Shown: piece by piece, positions 1-12,975 of the stretch
How positions within the stretch are numbered: position 1 is the stretch's first letter
Layout: each line of letters starts with the position of its first letter
Source: Streptomyces misionensis
GTDB lineage: Bacteria > Actinomycetota > Actinomycetes > Streptomycetales > Streptomycetaceae
NCBI RefSeq assembly: GCF_900104815.1
Contig: NZ_FNTD01000004.1
Span: forward strand, 1,612,001-1,676,000
Reading direction: 5' to 3'
Length of the DNA stretch: 64,000 nt
Position numbers and translations under genes: made by a program
The notes under the pieces: model-generated
What the model saw: the letters and a program-made list of their open reading frames with translations, nothing else
Databases searched by the model: none
Told to the model about the DNA's origin: nothing

Positions 1-1562
1 CGCTGCGCTGCTGGGTGATGGTGGGGGCGCCGTCGCGCGTGCTGCACACCTGGGCCGCGCTGACGGGGGCGCCCGCGCTGCCGCCGTCCTGGGCGCTCGG
101 CCACCACCACGCGCGGTGGGGGTTCGGCAGCGAGCAGGAGTTGCGCCGGATCGTGGCGGGCTACCAGGAGCGGGAGCTGCCGTTGGACGCCGTCCATCTG
201 GACATCGACCACTACGACGACCACCAGGTGTTCACCGTCGACCGGGAGCGGTTCCCGAAGCTGCCGGTGCTCGCCGAGGAACTGCGCCGGGACGGGATCC
301 GGCTGGTGTCGGTCGTCGACCCGGCGGTGAAGGCGGTCGCGGGGAACGCGGTGCACGACAGCGGGGCCGCGGTGGACGCGTTCGTGCGGGACGCGTCGGG
401 GCGGCCGGTGCGGGGCGTGGTGTGGGCCGGCGAGTCGGTGTACCCGGACTTCACGGACCCGCGGGTGCGCGCGTGGTGGGGCGGGCTGTACGAGGAGCGG
501 CTGGCTCAGGGGTTCGCCGGGTTCTGGCACGACATGAACGAGCCGGTGTCCTTCCACGCCTTCGGTGAGCCGACGCTGCCGCGTTCGGCCCGGCACGCGC
601 TGGAGGGGCGCGGCGGTGACCACCGCGAGGCGCACAACGTGTACGGGCTGTGCATGGCGCGGGCGGGCTACGAGGGACTGCGCGAACTGGCGCCCGAGGA
701 ACGGCCGTTCCTGTTCTCGCGGTCCGGCTGGGCGGGGATGCAGCGTTACGGCGGCACGTGGTCCGGTGCTGTGGCGACGGGCTGGCCGGGGCTGCGGGCG
801 TCGCTGTCGCTGGTGCTGGGGCTCGGTCTGTGCGGGGTGCCGTACTCGGGTCCCGCCATCGGCGGGTTCGACGGCAGCCCCTCGCCGGAGCTGTATCTGC
901 GCTGGTTCCAGCTCGGCGCGTACCTGCCGCTGTTCCGCACCCACGCCGGGCTGCGCGCGGGGCGCCGGGAGCCGTGGGAGTTCGGGCCCGAGGTGCTGGA
1001 GCACGCGCGGGCGGCGCTGCGGGAGCGCCGGCGGCTGCTGCCGTACTTCGTGACGCTGGCCCATCTGGCCCGGCGGACCGGCGCGCCCTATGTGCGGCCG
1101 GTGTGGTGGGGGGCGCCGGAGGACCGGGCGCTGCGGGACTGCGAGGACGCCTTCCTGCTGGGCGACGGCCTGCTGGTGGCACCCGTTCTCGAACCCGGCG
1201 CCGACCGGCGGACGGTGCGGTTGCCGCGGGGTCGCTGGTACGACACGGCGACGGAGCGGGCCTACGAGGGTCCGGCACAGGTGATCGTGGCGGCGCCGCC
1301 GGGGCGGATACCGGTGTTCGCGCGGGCGGGCGCGGTGCTGCCCGTGCGCGGTGACGAGGGCCCGGAGCTGGAGGCGTGGGCACCGGCACCCGGCCGCACC
1401 GGGGGCGGACTGGTGGTGCCGGACGCGGGCGACGGCTGGGAGGAGCCGGACCTCGAACGGTACGTCGCCCGCAGGCAGGGCGGGCGCGTGCTGGTCACAC
1501 GGGAGGGAGAGGACGGGTCGAGCACTCCGTCCTGGCCGGTGCGGGTGCGGGGGCTCGGGTGA
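1..1562 (+). CDS. Glycoside hydrolase family 31 protein, 5' truncated by window edge
   Basis: The reading frame is open from position 3 with no start or ribosome site, so the gene begins upstream of the window. The translated part shows GH31 (alpha-glucosidase/alpha-xylosidase clan) hallmarks: LTGAPALPPSWALG, the substrate-binding segment HLDIDHYDD, and the nucleophile motif WHDMNEP with Asp at 531-533. Two acidic residues expected in the family are alanines: the acid/base position reads WSGAVATG (Ala codon 768-770, family W-S/T-G-D) and the GxDxGGF motif reads SGPAIGGF (Ala codon 855-857). The fold should be intact but retaining hydrolysis is doubtful. The gene is convergent with the Nudix gene. 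Confidence 0.88.
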   Translation, partial: LRCWVMVGAPSRVLHTWAALTGAPALPPSWALGHHHARWGFGSEQELRRIVAGYQERELPLDAVHLDIDHYDDHQVFTVDRERFPKLPVLAEELRRDGIRLVSVVDPAVKAVAGNAVHDSGAAVDAFVRDASGRPVRGVVWAGESVYPDFTDPRVRAWWGGLYEERLAQGFAGFWHDMNEPVSFHAFGEPTLPRSARHALEGRGGDHREAHNVYGLCMARAGYEGLRELAPEERPFLFSRSGWAGMQRYGGTWSGAVATGWPGLRASLSLVLGLGLCGVPYSGPAIGGFDGSPSPELYLRWFQLGAYLPLFRTHAGLRAGRREPWEFGPEVLEHARAALRERRRLLPYFVTLAHLARRTGAPYVRPVWWGAPEDRALRDCEDAFLLGDGLLVAPVLEPGADRRTVRLPRGRWYDTATERAYEGPAQVIVAAPPGRIPVFARAGAVLPVRGDEGPELEAWAPAPGRTGGGLVVPDAGDGWEEPDLERYVARRQGGRVLVTREGEDGSSTPSWPVRVRGLG

Positions 1563-1906
1563 GCTGGGCGGGGCCGGGAGTTCGGTGAGGCGGGGGCTCG
1601 GGTGAGCCCGGCCGACCGGGACGGGTATGCGGACTCGGCTCGGTCGGCGGCGGACGTCGGCTGAACGGGCCTGTGGGCGCGGAGTCCGGCCGAGCCGAAC
1701 GAACGCGGGTGTCTCGGACGGGGCCTCGCGCAGCCGGGCGGGCGCGAGGAAGCAGGCGGGGTCGGCGGGGCGCGGAGCCGGGGCGAGCCCGCCCAGGCCA
1801 AGCAGGCGCCGAGGCTCGGCCTGCCCGGGCACCGGCACCGACCGACCGGGCCCGACGGGTGCCCGAGCCTCGCCGGGCCGGGCGGGCGCCGGCCGGGCCG
1901 TGGGTG
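1563..1906. other. Non-coding GC-rich spacer between convergent genes
   Basis: This 344-bp spacer separates the GH31 stop from the Nudix stop. No open frame here has a ribosome site or recognisable product. It is rich in short inverted repeats built on GAGCCTCG/CGAGGCTCGG and in a GGGCACC...GGTGCCC pair around 1828-1864, which could form a terminator for one or both genes. There is no T tract. Confidence 0.5.
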
Positions 1907-2443
1907 TCAGATGTAGCGGCCCTCGAAGAAGGCTCGCACCGCGGCGCTGTGCAGGGGGAAGGCCAGTTCCTCGGGCCTGCGCAGCAGTTGCCGGTCCGCC
2001 GTCTCGGCGGTGGGGGCGGAGGGCGGCAGGACGTCGGCCGGGCGCTCGGGCAGCAGGCCGAACAGCAGCAGATGCCCGTCGGGCGAGCTCATGGCGTCCA
2101 CGAGCCGCACGTCACGGGCGGCCGCGTCGATGCCGGTCTCCTCCTTGAGCTCGCGGACGACGGCCTGTTTCCAGTCCTCGCGGTCGTCGACGTAGCCACC
2201 GGGCAGGGCCAGGCCGCCGCGGGCCGGGGCGATGGCGCGGGTGATGACGACCAGGGCGGTGCCCTGGGTGTCGTAGACGGGCTGGAGCGCGATGGCCACG
2301 GGCAGCGGGTTGCGGTAGGCGACGGTGCCGCAGGACGGGCAGGTGCGCGGCCAGCCGGTGACGCCCTCTCCATAGGGCACTCCGCAGGCCGAACAGTGCG
2401 AGCCAGGCGCGGAGTTGACAGTTGGTTGCTTGTTTTCGGACAC
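1907..2443 (-). CDS. Nudix hydrolase with N-terminal zinc ribbon
   Basis: A 178-aa protein. Residues 17-38 form a zinc ribbon (Cys17, Cys20, Cys35, Cys38). The Nudix box runs from Gly83 to Ile105: G-x5-E-x7-REL-x-EE-x-GI, with every metal-binding Glu present. Such proteins hydrolyse nucleoside diphosphates linked to another moiety; the ribbon plus Nudix layout recalls NudC-like NADH pyrophosphatases, but the substrate cannot be read from sequence. GTG at 2443 is chosen over the in-frame GTG at 2464 because TACAGT lies exactly six bases upstream, as in leaderless Streptomyces mRNAs, and neither start has a Shine-Dalgarno sequence. Confidence 0.9.
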   Translation of the reverse strand: MSENKQPTVNSAPGSHCSACGVPYGEGVTGWPRTCPSCGTVAYRNPLPVAIALQPVYDTQGTALVVITRAIAPARGGLALPGGYVDDREDWKQAVVRELKEETGIDAAARDVRLVDAMSSPDGHLLLFGLLPERPADVLPPSAPTAETADRQLLRRPEELAFPLHSAAVRAFFEGRYI

Positions 2444-2449
2444 GCGCGG

Positions 2450-2455
2450 ACTGTA
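2450..2455 (-). promoter_or_regulatory. Putative -10 box (TACAGT) of a leaderless Nudix transcript
   Basis: On the minus strand TACAGT is followed by six bases and then the GTG at 2443, the spacing expected when transcription begins at the start codon. No convincing -35 box is visible, so this is an inference. Confidence 0.35.
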
Positions 2456-2586
2456 TCCGATCACGGGAGGGACGTCTTCCGGAAGCTGTGCGGTGCGGTC
2501 CTGCCCTTTTCCGGTCGGCCCGGGGTCGCCACGCTGTGTGACCGCCCGGAAATCCTGTGTGAACGTCCGATGAACTCCCCCTGGGC

Positions 2587-4266
2587 ATGCACGGGCGGCG
2601 CCATCATGCTCCCGTGCACTCCTGGACGGACACTCTCCGCTTCGCCTTCCAGCCGGTGGTCAACCTGAGGACGGGCGCGGTCGCCGCACTGGAGACGCTC
2701 GCCCGCCCGGAGACCGGCGACGTCCTGGCCGAGGCCCGCCGCGACCCCGAACTGGACGGCTCCCTCGCGGTGTTGGCGCTCCGCGCGGCCCTGCGCAGGG
2801 AGACGTTGCTGCCGCTGCACGTCAATGTGTTCGCGGCCACGCTCGCCGACCTCGGCGGCCTCACCCCGCTGCACGACGCCGTGCGGGCGGCCGGGCGGCT
2901 GCCCTGGGAGGTGACGCTGGACGTCGTACCGCCGTACACGCACGTGCCGCAGCGGGCGTTGCTGGAGGCGGTGGGCGCGCTGCGGGAGCAGGGCTTCCGG
3001 ATCAGCGCGGACGGCGTCGGGGACGGTGATGTGCCGCTGCGGCTGCTCACCGACCTCGACCCCGACCTGGTCAAGCTCGACGCCTCGCTGCTGGCCCGGC
3101 CGGCCGCGGTGCGGGCGATGCGGACCCTGTGCGAGGAACTGGGCGCGCTGGTCGCCGTGGAGGGGGTGGAGACCGAGGCGCAGTACGCGGCGGCGGTGTC
3201 GGCGGGGGCCCAGCTGGCGCAGGGCGAGCTGTTCGCGCCGCCGGCCCGGATCCCCGCGGCGGACGTGTACGTGCCGCCCCGCTCCCCCGGCGCCCCGGCC
3301 GTGCCCCGGACCGGGCCGTCGGTACGGGAGTTCGTGCGCCCGGCCGCCGTGCTGCCGGTGACGGCGTCGGCCGGGCAGGTGCGGGCCCTGCTCACCGGTT
3401 CCCCGGACGTCTCCGGGGTGCTGCTGGTGGACCAGGCGGGCAGGCCCGTCCGCTCGCTGCACCGCTCGCGCTTCCTGCTGTCGATGTCCGGGCGTTACGG
3501 GCACGCCCTGTACGCCGACCGGCCGGCCGCCCGGCTGGCGGACGTGCCGCGCACGGTGGGGGCGGACGCCACCGCCTGGGAGGTGCTGGACGTGGTGGCG
3601 ATCGGCGGCCGGGACCGGACCAGCGACGATGTGGCGGTGGTCGACGCGCACGAGCGGTGCGTGGGCGTCGTACGGCTCGCGGACCTGGTGCGGGCGCTGG
3701 CGGAGAGCCGGGTGGAGGAGGCGGCTGGGCTCAATCCGCTGACCCGGCTGCCCGGTTCGGACGCGATCACGGGCGAGGTGGACCGGCGCATCGCACAGGG
3801 GCGGCCGTTCGCGCTGAGCTGGCTGGACATCGACCACTTCAAGCGGGTCAACGACGGCGCCGGGTTCGCCGCGGGCGACGAGCTGATCCGGTCGGTGGGG
3901 CGGGCGCTGACGCAGGCCGTCGCCGGGCAGGCGCGGGTGGGTCACATCGGCGGGGACGACTTCCTGGTGCTGGCGGACGAGGAGGCGCTCGCCCCGCTGG
4001 CCGCGGCCGTGCTGGACGCGCCCTGGTCCGCGGGCGGGCGGCCGGTCACGCTGTCGCTGGCGACCGTGGTCTGCGGGCCGGGCGGCGTGCGCGACCACCG
4101 CGAGGCCGCGGCACGGCTGGCACCGCTGAAGCAGGCGGCCAAGGCGCTGGACGGGGCGAGCTGGGTGCTGGGGCGCGCGGAGACACCGGGCCACGAGGTC
4201 CGTCGGGGCGGCGGGCCGACGACTCCGACGCCGGGCGAGCGGACGGCGGTCGAGCAGCGGTGGTGA
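2587..4266 (+). CDS. EAL-CBS-GGDEF cyclic di-GMP signalling protein
   Basis: A 559-aa soluble protein with an unusual order: EAL-like domain (about residues 10-235), CBS-pair-like linker (about 260-375), then GGDEF (about 390-530). The GGDEF motif is GGDDF (about 3948-3962) with LDIDHFKRVND before it, so diguanylate cyclase activity is plausible; I see no RxxD inhibitory site at the usual spacing. The EAL domain keeps ExLxR (ETLAR) and VEGVET, but DDFG reads DGVG and the EITE strand reads LDVVPP, so phosphodiesterase activity is probably lost and the domain may only bind c-di-GMP. GTG at 2614 is an alternative start; neither site has a clear ribosome site. Confidence 0.87.
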   Translation: MHGRRHHAPVHSWTDTLRFAFQPVVNLRTGAVAALETLARPETGDVLAEARRDPELDGSLAVLALRAALRRETLLPLHVNVFAATLADLGGLTPLHDAVRAAGRLPWEVTLDVVPPYTHVPQRALLEAVGALREQGFRISADGVGDGDVPLRLLTDLDPDLVKLDASLLARPAAVRAMRTLCEELGALVAVEGVETEAQYAAAVSAGAQLAQGELFAPPARIPAADVYVPPRSPGAPAVPRTGPSVREFVRPAAVLPVTASAGQVRALLTGSPDVSGVLLVDQAGRPVRSLHRSRFLLSMSGRYGHALYADRPAARLADVPRTVGADATAWEVLDVVAIGGRDRTSDDVAVVDAHERCVGVVRLADLVRALAESRVEEAAGLNPLTRLPGSDAITGEVDRRIAQGRPFALSWLDIDHFKRVNDGAGFAAGDELIRSVGRALTQAVAGQARVGHIGGDDFLVLADEEALAPLAAAVLDAPWSAGGRPVTLSLATVVCGPGGVRDHREAAARLAPLKQAAKALDGASWVLGRAETPGHEVRRGGGPTTPTPGERTAVEQRW

Positions 4267-4649
4267 ACGGGGGCGGCGCGGCGGTCGGTTGGCGGGCTGA
4301 CGGGCAGGGCGCGCACGGGCCGCGCGTGGGTGGTGGCCAGGACGCCGGCCGGGGGCCGGACGCCCCGGGCGGAGCCGCCCGGCGGGGCGAGCCCGCGGTC
4401 GCACGGCACGGCCGTCCGGCCCCCGTGGTGAACCGCACCGCCGGAGCCGCCACGGCCGGCCGGGGGCTCAGCCGTCGGAGACCGCCCCGCCGAGATCACC
4501 CGGGGCACGGCCGAGCGCGCCGTGAGCCCGGTGCCCCGCCCGCCCCGGTCGACCCCGGACGGCCCTCCGGCCGCCCAGTCGCACCCGCCCGTCGGCCTGC
4601 CGGCGGGCCGTCCCGCCCGGGTCGCCCTCATGAACGGGTGGCCGGGTCG
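4267..4649. other. Non-coding spacer between convergent genes
   Basis: This 383-bp region between the GGDEF gene and cvnD contains one strong GC hairpin (listed separately) and otherwise GC-rich sequence. Open frames through it are continuations of antisense frames without ribosome sites or family motifs. Confidence 0.5.
4362..4388. terminator. Candidate bidirectional terminator hairpin
   Basis: GCCCCGGGCGG pairs with CCGCCC-GG-CGGGGC through an 11-bp GC stem with a three-base bulge and very short loop. It lies between the ends of two convergent genes. No T tract, which is common for Streptomyces terminators. Confidence 0.4.
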
Positions 4650-5229
4650 TCACGTGGTCAGTTGGGGGGCGGAGGGGCGGCGCATGGCGTGTTCGACGAG
4701 GCCGATGATGACGTCCTTGGCCGACTCCCGCTCGCGGGCGTCGCAGAGCAGCACCGGCACCTGGGGGTCCAGGTCGAGTGCCTGGCGGACCGCGTCGGCG
4801 GGGTAACGGGCGGCGCCGTCGAAGCAGTTGACGGCGACCAGGAAGGGGATGGAGCGCCGTTCGAAGTAGTCGACGGCGGCGAAGCAGTCCTCCAGCCGGC
4901 GGGTGTCGGCGAGGACGACGGCGCCCAGCGCGCCCTCGGACAGCTCGTCCCACATGAACCAGAACCGCTCCTGCCCGGGCGTGCCGAAGAGGTAGAGCAC
5001 CAGGCCCTCGCGCAGGGTGATGCGGCCGAAGTCCATGGCGACGGTGGTGGTGTGCTTGCCCTCCACCCCGCTGACGTCGTCGACCGGGCGCCCGGCCTCG
5101 GTGAGCGTCTCCTCGGTGCGCAGCGGCCTGATCTCGCTGATCGCGCCGACCAGGGTGGTCTTGCCGACGCCGAAGCCGCCGGCCACGAGGATCTTGAGCG
5201 TGACCGGCTCCACCGGGGGCTTGCCGTGC

Positions 5230-5249
<20 letters not shown>
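4650..5249 (-). CDS. cvnD: Conservon GTPase CvnD
   Basis: A 199-aa small GTPase of the Streptomyces conservon type, the membrane-recruited G protein of a CvnABCD signalling unit. G1 is GGFGVGKTT (residues 24-32), G3 region is GTPGQERF, and the base-specificity motif is NCFD in place of NKxD. ATG at 5249 is chosen because AGGAG lies about ten bases upstream; longer in-frame starts overlap the upstream gene further. The start lies inside the last 20 bases of the oxoprolinase gene, so translation is probably coupled to that enzyme rather than directly to cvnC. Confidence 0.93.
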
Positions 5250-8904
<3,655 letters not shown>

Positions 8905-8928
8905 GTCAGTACTCCGCTTCCGTGCCGG

Positions 8929-9324
8929 TCACAGCGCCCGCAGGCCGTTGATCACGTCGCGCAGGATACTCTCGTCCGGCAGCTCGGCCGGGGGCACCGG
9001 CCGGGTGACATGGACGAGTTCCGCGTGCACGAGGTCGCCGACGAGGACCCGGACCACGCCGATGGGCAGGTCGAGTTCCGCGGCCAGCTCGGCGACCGAC
9101 TGCGGGGCGGTGCGGCACAGCTCCACGATGTCCACGTGCTCGGGAGAGAGCGTCGGGTCCTTGTCCGCGTCCCCCGCGTCGGGCTCCGTGACGACCACCG
9201 CGATCAGGTCGAGGCGGTGCTGGGCCGCACTGGTGGTGCGGCCGCGCGTCATGGCGTACGGACGGACGACCGGTCCGGCTTCGTCGTCGAACCAGTGGCT
9301 TGTCACCTGACCGTCTCCGCTCAT
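8929..9324 (-). CDS. cvnC: Conservon protein CvnC (DUF742)
   Basis: A 131-aa DUF742 protein. It has the family N-terminus (WFDDEAGPVVRPYAMTRGRT) and a winged-helix-like core with LSPEHVDIVELCRTAPQSVAEL and LPIGVVRVLVGDL. CvnC proteins act with CvnA, B and D at the membrane. It starts nine bases after the cvnB stop and is followed by the oxoprolinase gene instead of cvnD. Confidence 0.93.
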   Translation of the reverse strand: MSGDGQVTSHWFDDEAGPVVRPYAMTRGRTTSAAQHRLDLIAVVVTEPDAGDADKDPTLSPEHVDIVELCRTAPQSVAELAAELDLPIGVVRVLVGDLVHAELVHVTRPVPPAELPDESILRDVINGLRAL

Positions 9325-9333
9325 GTCATCCCA

Positions 9334-9768
9334 CTACCCGCCCGCGGGCAGGTCCGTGCGCGGGGCGGTGCCCAGATGATCGCCGACCCGCTTGACCAGT
9401 AGCGTCATCTCGTAGGCGACCTGTCCGACGTCGGAGTCGGCGTCGGACAGGACCGCGAGGCAGCTGCCGTCCCCGGCGGCGGTGACGAACAGGAAGGCGT
9501 CGTCCAGTTCGACCACGGTCTGCCGGACGCCGCCCGCGTCGAAGTGGCGGCCCACGCCCTTGGCGAGGCTGTGGAAGCCGGATGCGACGGCGGCCAGGTG
9601 CTCGCCGTCCTCCCTGGTCAGGTCCTTGGACACGCCGGTGGGCAGTCCGTCCCCGGAGAGGATGACGGCCTTGCGGATGCTGGCGACGCGGTCGACGAGG
9701 TCGTCCAGGAGCCAGTTCAGCTCCCTGTTGCCCGTCGCCGTGTGGTCGGTCGCCTTCGGTGCGGTCAT
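9334..9768 (-). CDS. cvnB: Conservon roadblock/LC7 protein CvnB
   Basis: A 144-aa roadblock/LC7 domain protein. RELNWLLDDLVDRVASIRKA and the following ILSGDGLPTG strand are typical of the MglB/CvnB group, which regulate or scaffold the partner GTPase. The ATG overlaps the cvnA stop by four bases, implying translational coupling. Confidence 0.94.
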   Translation of the reverse strand: MTAPKATDHTATGNRELNWLLDDLVDRVASIRKAVILSGDGLPTGVSKDLTREDGEHLAAVASGFHSLAKGVGRHFDAGGVRQTVVELDDAFLFVTAAGDGSCLAVLSDADSDVGQVAYEMTLLVKRVGDHLGTAPRTDLPAGG

Positions 9769-12563
9769 CGACCGTCCCCCTTAGTGGTTCCTTGTGCTGT
9801 GCCATCGCGGGCGGTGTCGCCCGTGGCGTTCTCCTCGCGGCCGCGCTGCCAGCCGCGCTGGAGCGAGGCCATACGGCTGCGGACCTCGTCGGCGTCGCGG
9901 TCGGCGGGCGCCTGTGCGCGCTCGGAGCGCCGTTCGGGGTCCTGCCTGAGCTGGTGGGCGAGGCTGGCCTGCCGGACGCGCCGGGGCAGTGCTCCCTCGC
10001 CCGCGTCCGTACCACCGGGGAGGGCGGCGCGGGCCGGTCCGCCGGCGGCGGTCCCGGTCCGCCGGGGCAGCGCCGGGGCGCCCGGGGCCTCGGTGGAGCC
10101 GCTGGTCGGGGCGGCCTCCCCGGCGCCCGGGAGGTTGTCGGGTTCGGTCCGGCGCCGGGCGGCCGTGGTGCGGCGGGGCAGCGGCGCGGGCCCGCCGCGC
10201 TCGGGCCGGGGCGCGTTCTCGTCCGTGTGGTCCGGGTCCGGGGCGTCCCGCTCCGGGTCCGCGGGGCCCCGGCGGCCCGGCTCGGGGCGGCGGGGGCGCT
10301 GGCCGACGACCGGCTTGCCGTGCGAGCTGACCAGCTTGGGCGGCTGGCGCCGGGGCAGCGGGCGCGGTCCGGGCGCGCCGTCCCCCTCCCCCGCCGGCCG
10401 GTCGGCCGACGGGTCCTCGGCCGGGTCGTCGCCCCGGCCGATGGCGCGGCGGGGGCGGAACAGTCCGCCGCGCTCGCTGTCCTCGTCGGGCAGGGCGCCG
10501 GGGAAGTCGTCCAGGTCGTCGAGGTCGACGGGCGACTCCAGTTCCACGGGGCCGTCGAGCACCGTGGTGGGCAGGCCGGGCAGTTGTGCCGCGGCCCGGG
10601 AACTCCCGGTCGGGCGCCCGGAGTTCTTCGTGGCCCGGTCGAGGCGGAAGCCGATGCCGTTGGTGTCCGGTACCTCGTCGCTGAGCAGTGCGTCGGGGAT
10701 GAAGACGATGGCGGTGGTGCCGCCGTAGGGCGAGGGTTGCAGCGAGACGCGGACGTTCTGCCGCTGGGCGAGCCGGCTGACCACGAACAGGCCGAGCCGG
10801 TCGGTGTCGGAGAGTTCGAACTCGGGGGTCTCGGCGAGGCGGAGGTTGGCGTCGAGCAGTGCCTCGGCCGTCATGCCGAGTCCCCGGTCGTGGATCTCCA
10901 GGGTGAAGCCGTTGGCGACCCGTTCGCCGATGACCTGGACGGCGGTGTGCGGGGGCGAGAACACCGTGGCGTTCTCCAGCAGTTCGGCCACGAGGTGGGT
11001 GAGGTCGGCGACGGCCGGGCCGGTCACGGCGACCCTGGGCAGCCGGCGGACCTCGACGCGCTCGTAGTCCTCGACCTCGGCGACGGCGGCGCGGACCACG
11101 TCCATCAGCTGCACGGGGCGGCGCCACTGCCGGGAGGGCGCGGCACCGGAGAGGATCACCAGGCCCTCGGCGTGCCGGCGCATACGGGTGGTGAGGTGGT
11201 CGAGGCGGAAGAGGTCGGCGAGTTCGTCGGTGTCCTCGGTCCGGCGCTCCATGGTGTCGAGGAGGGTGAGCTGCTTGTGCAGCAGCACCTGGCTGCGGCG
11301 GGCGAGGTTGACGAAGACCTCGGAGACGCCGGCGCGCAGTTCGGACTGCTTGACGGCGGCCTCGACGGCGGCGCGCTGGAGGGTGTTGAGGGCCTGGCCG
11401 ACCTCGCCTATCTCGTTCTTATCGTACTCCAGGCGCGGCACCTCGGTCTCGACGTCGATCCGTTCGCCCGCCGACAGGCGGCGCATCACGCCGGGCAGCC
11501 GGACGCCGGACGCCTCGTGCGCCTCCAGGCGCAGCCGGCGCAGGTCCCGGATGAGGCCGCGGCCGATCCGCACGGACAGGAAGAGGGAGAACAGGAGGGC
11601 GAGCAGGCCGAGCAGGCCCGCGATCGCGGCCTGGGCGATGACCCGCATCGCGACGGGGTGCGCACGGTCCTGGAAGCGGTCGCCCGCCTGGTCGTCCAGG
11701 CTGCCGAGGTCGTCCAGGACACTGCCCGCGGCGGCGTCCCAGCTCTGGGCTGTGACCTCGCCGGGGGTGCCGGAGCCGTTGTCGATGACGGTCTGTTCGG
11801 CCACCCGCAGCGGGGCGGTGCCGGCGTTCGTCCAGAACTGTTCGTAGCGCTCGCGTTCGGCGGCGGGCAGCAGCGGCAGGCTGATGTCGTACAGCAGGGT
11901 GCGCTGGGCGACGAGGTCGGAGATCTCGCGGGTCTCCTCGCGAGTGAGGCGGCCGACGACGAGGGAGGAGCCGAGCAGGGCGTCCTCCCGGGAGAGCAGT
12001 TCGCGGGCTCGGGTGACGTTGACCAGGGCGTGCGCCTGTTTGTCCATCTCGACGTCGTCGATGCCGTCGAGGCCGCCGAGCAGCGCGTAGCAGGGGTCGA
12101 TCAGCCGGTTGTACAGCTCGTAGGCCTGGGCGCGGCTGGTGGTGCCGTCCTCGACGCTGTGCCGCAGCGAGTCCAGCCCGGTGAAGGCGTCCAGTACGGC
12201 GGTGAGGTGTTCGCTGCCCTGGGTGCCGAGGCCGTGGCGGAGGTACCGTTTCCGCGCGTTCTGGCGGATCTTCGCGATCGCGCCGTCGGTGGCGGTGCGG
12301 GTGCGCTGGAGCGCCGACAGGGAGTCGGAGGCTCGCGGGTCGGCGAGGTAGACGAGGGTCTGCCGGCGTTCCTGCTGCAGGACGCGGACGGTGTCCTCGG
12401 TGGGGTAGCCGATGTTCTGCATGACATCGGAGCACCGGAAGAGCTGGGCCACGTCCCGGCCCGTGACCACGGTGGCGAAGCCCCAGATGGCGGTCAGGGA
12501 CAGCAGCGGCACGAGAAGCAGCGCCACGATCTTCCGGCGGATCGACTTCCCGCGAAAGCGCAT
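9765..12563 (-). CDS. cvnA: Conservon sensor histidine-kinase-like protein CvnA
   Basis: A 932-aa membrane protein. An N-terminal membrane segment (residues 10-30), a long extracytoplasmic NIT-like helical sensor domain, a second membrane segment (about 305-330), a HAMP-like linker and a histidine-kinase core follow in order. The H-box-like segment is RLDHLTTRMRRHAEG and the ATPase N box is LLENATVFSPP, with DRGLGM as G1 box. The last 240 residues are proline-, arginine- and glycine-rich, as in other CvnA proteins. GGGGGAGG precedes the ATG. First gene of the operon. Confidence 0.94.
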   Translation of the reverse strand: MRFRGKSIRRKIVALLLVPLLSLTAIWGFATVVTGRDVAQLFRCSDVMQNIGYPTEDTVRVLQQERRQTLVYLADPRASDSLSALQRTRTATDGAIAKIRQNARKRYLRHGLGTQGSEHLTAVLDAFTGLDSLRHSVEDGTTSRAQAYELYNRLIDPCYALLGGLDGIDDVEMDKQAHALVNVTRARELLSREDALLGSSLVVGRLTREETREISDLVAQRTLLYDISLPLLPAAERERYEQFWTNAGTAPLRVAEQTVIDNGSGTPGEVTAQSWDAAAGSVLDDLGSLDDQAGDRFQDRAHPVAMRVIAQAAIAGLLGLLALLFSLFLSVRIGRGLIRDLRRLRLEAHEASGVRLPGVMRRLSAGERIDVETEVPRLEYDKNEIGEVGQALNTLQRAAVEAAVKQSELRAGVSEVFVNLARRSQVLLHKQLTLLDTMERRTEDTDELADLFRLDHLTTRMRRHAEGLVILSGAAPSRQWRRPVQLMDVVRAAVAEVEDYERVEVRRLPRVAVTGPAVADLTHLVAELLENATVFSPPHTAVQVIGERVANGFTLEIHDRGLGMTAEALLDANLRLAETPEFELSDTDRLGLFVVSRLAQRQNVRVSLQPSPYGGTTAIVFIPDALLSDEVPDTNGIGFRLDRATKNSGRPTGSSRAAAQLPGLPTTVLDGPVELESPVDLDDLDDFPGALPDEDSERGGLFRPRRAIGRGDDPAEDPSADRPAGEGDGAPGPRPLPRRQPPKLVSSHGKPVVGQRPRRPEPGRRGPADPERDAPDPDHTDENAPRPERGGPAPLPRRTTAARRRTEPDNLPGAGEAAPTSGSTEAPGAPALPRRTGTAAGGPARAALPGGTDAGEGALPRRVRQASLAHQLRQDPERRSERAQAPADRDADEVRSRMASLQRGWQRGREENATGDTARDGTAQGTTKGDGR

Positions 12564-12975
12564 GGCCTCCCCCAGCTCGACCCCCGGCCGGGGGTGCGCA
12601 TGTGCGTCAACAAACGGCGCGAGCCTACTACCGACGCACAGCCGGCTCGAAGGCTTGTCTGGAAGGTGAACTTCCGTCGTCGCGGCGGCGGAGGGCGAGT
12701 TGTCCGGGCATTGCGGGAGATTGCCACCTCGATCCGGCCGGGTGCGCCGGGGCCGGGCACCAGGGCGGGGAAAGGCGTTGGCTGGAATTTTTCCCAGACG
12801 GGAATCTTCGGTCGGTCGTGTTCGTCCTTCTCTACGGGAGTTGGGGGCGGAATGGGCCGGGAAGGCCCTGTCCCGTACCTCGTGCGGCGTAAATCAGCGC
12901 AAGCCGGGCAGCTAGTGGGGAGTCGGGTCTTCGGACTTCGGGGCGAGCGGTCTGCCGGCGGTGGGGAGTGACAGC
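12564..12975. other. Divergent intergenic region of cvnA and a membrane-protein gene
   Basis: This 412-bp region must hold the conservon promoter (minus strand) and that of the membrane-protein gene (plus strand). Visible: a 16-bp palindrome ACCCCCGGCCGGGGGT at 12580-12595 in the cvnA leader; a weak minus-strand promoter candidate with TAGGCT (12616-12621) about 18 bases from TTCGAG; and an AT-rich patch GGAATTTTTCCC near 12784. No gene seen. Confidence 0.45.

Noticed and set aside
9759..12971. A 1,070-codon plus-strand frame
   Set aside because: Antisense shadow of cvnA and cvnB; low-complexity product without motifs.
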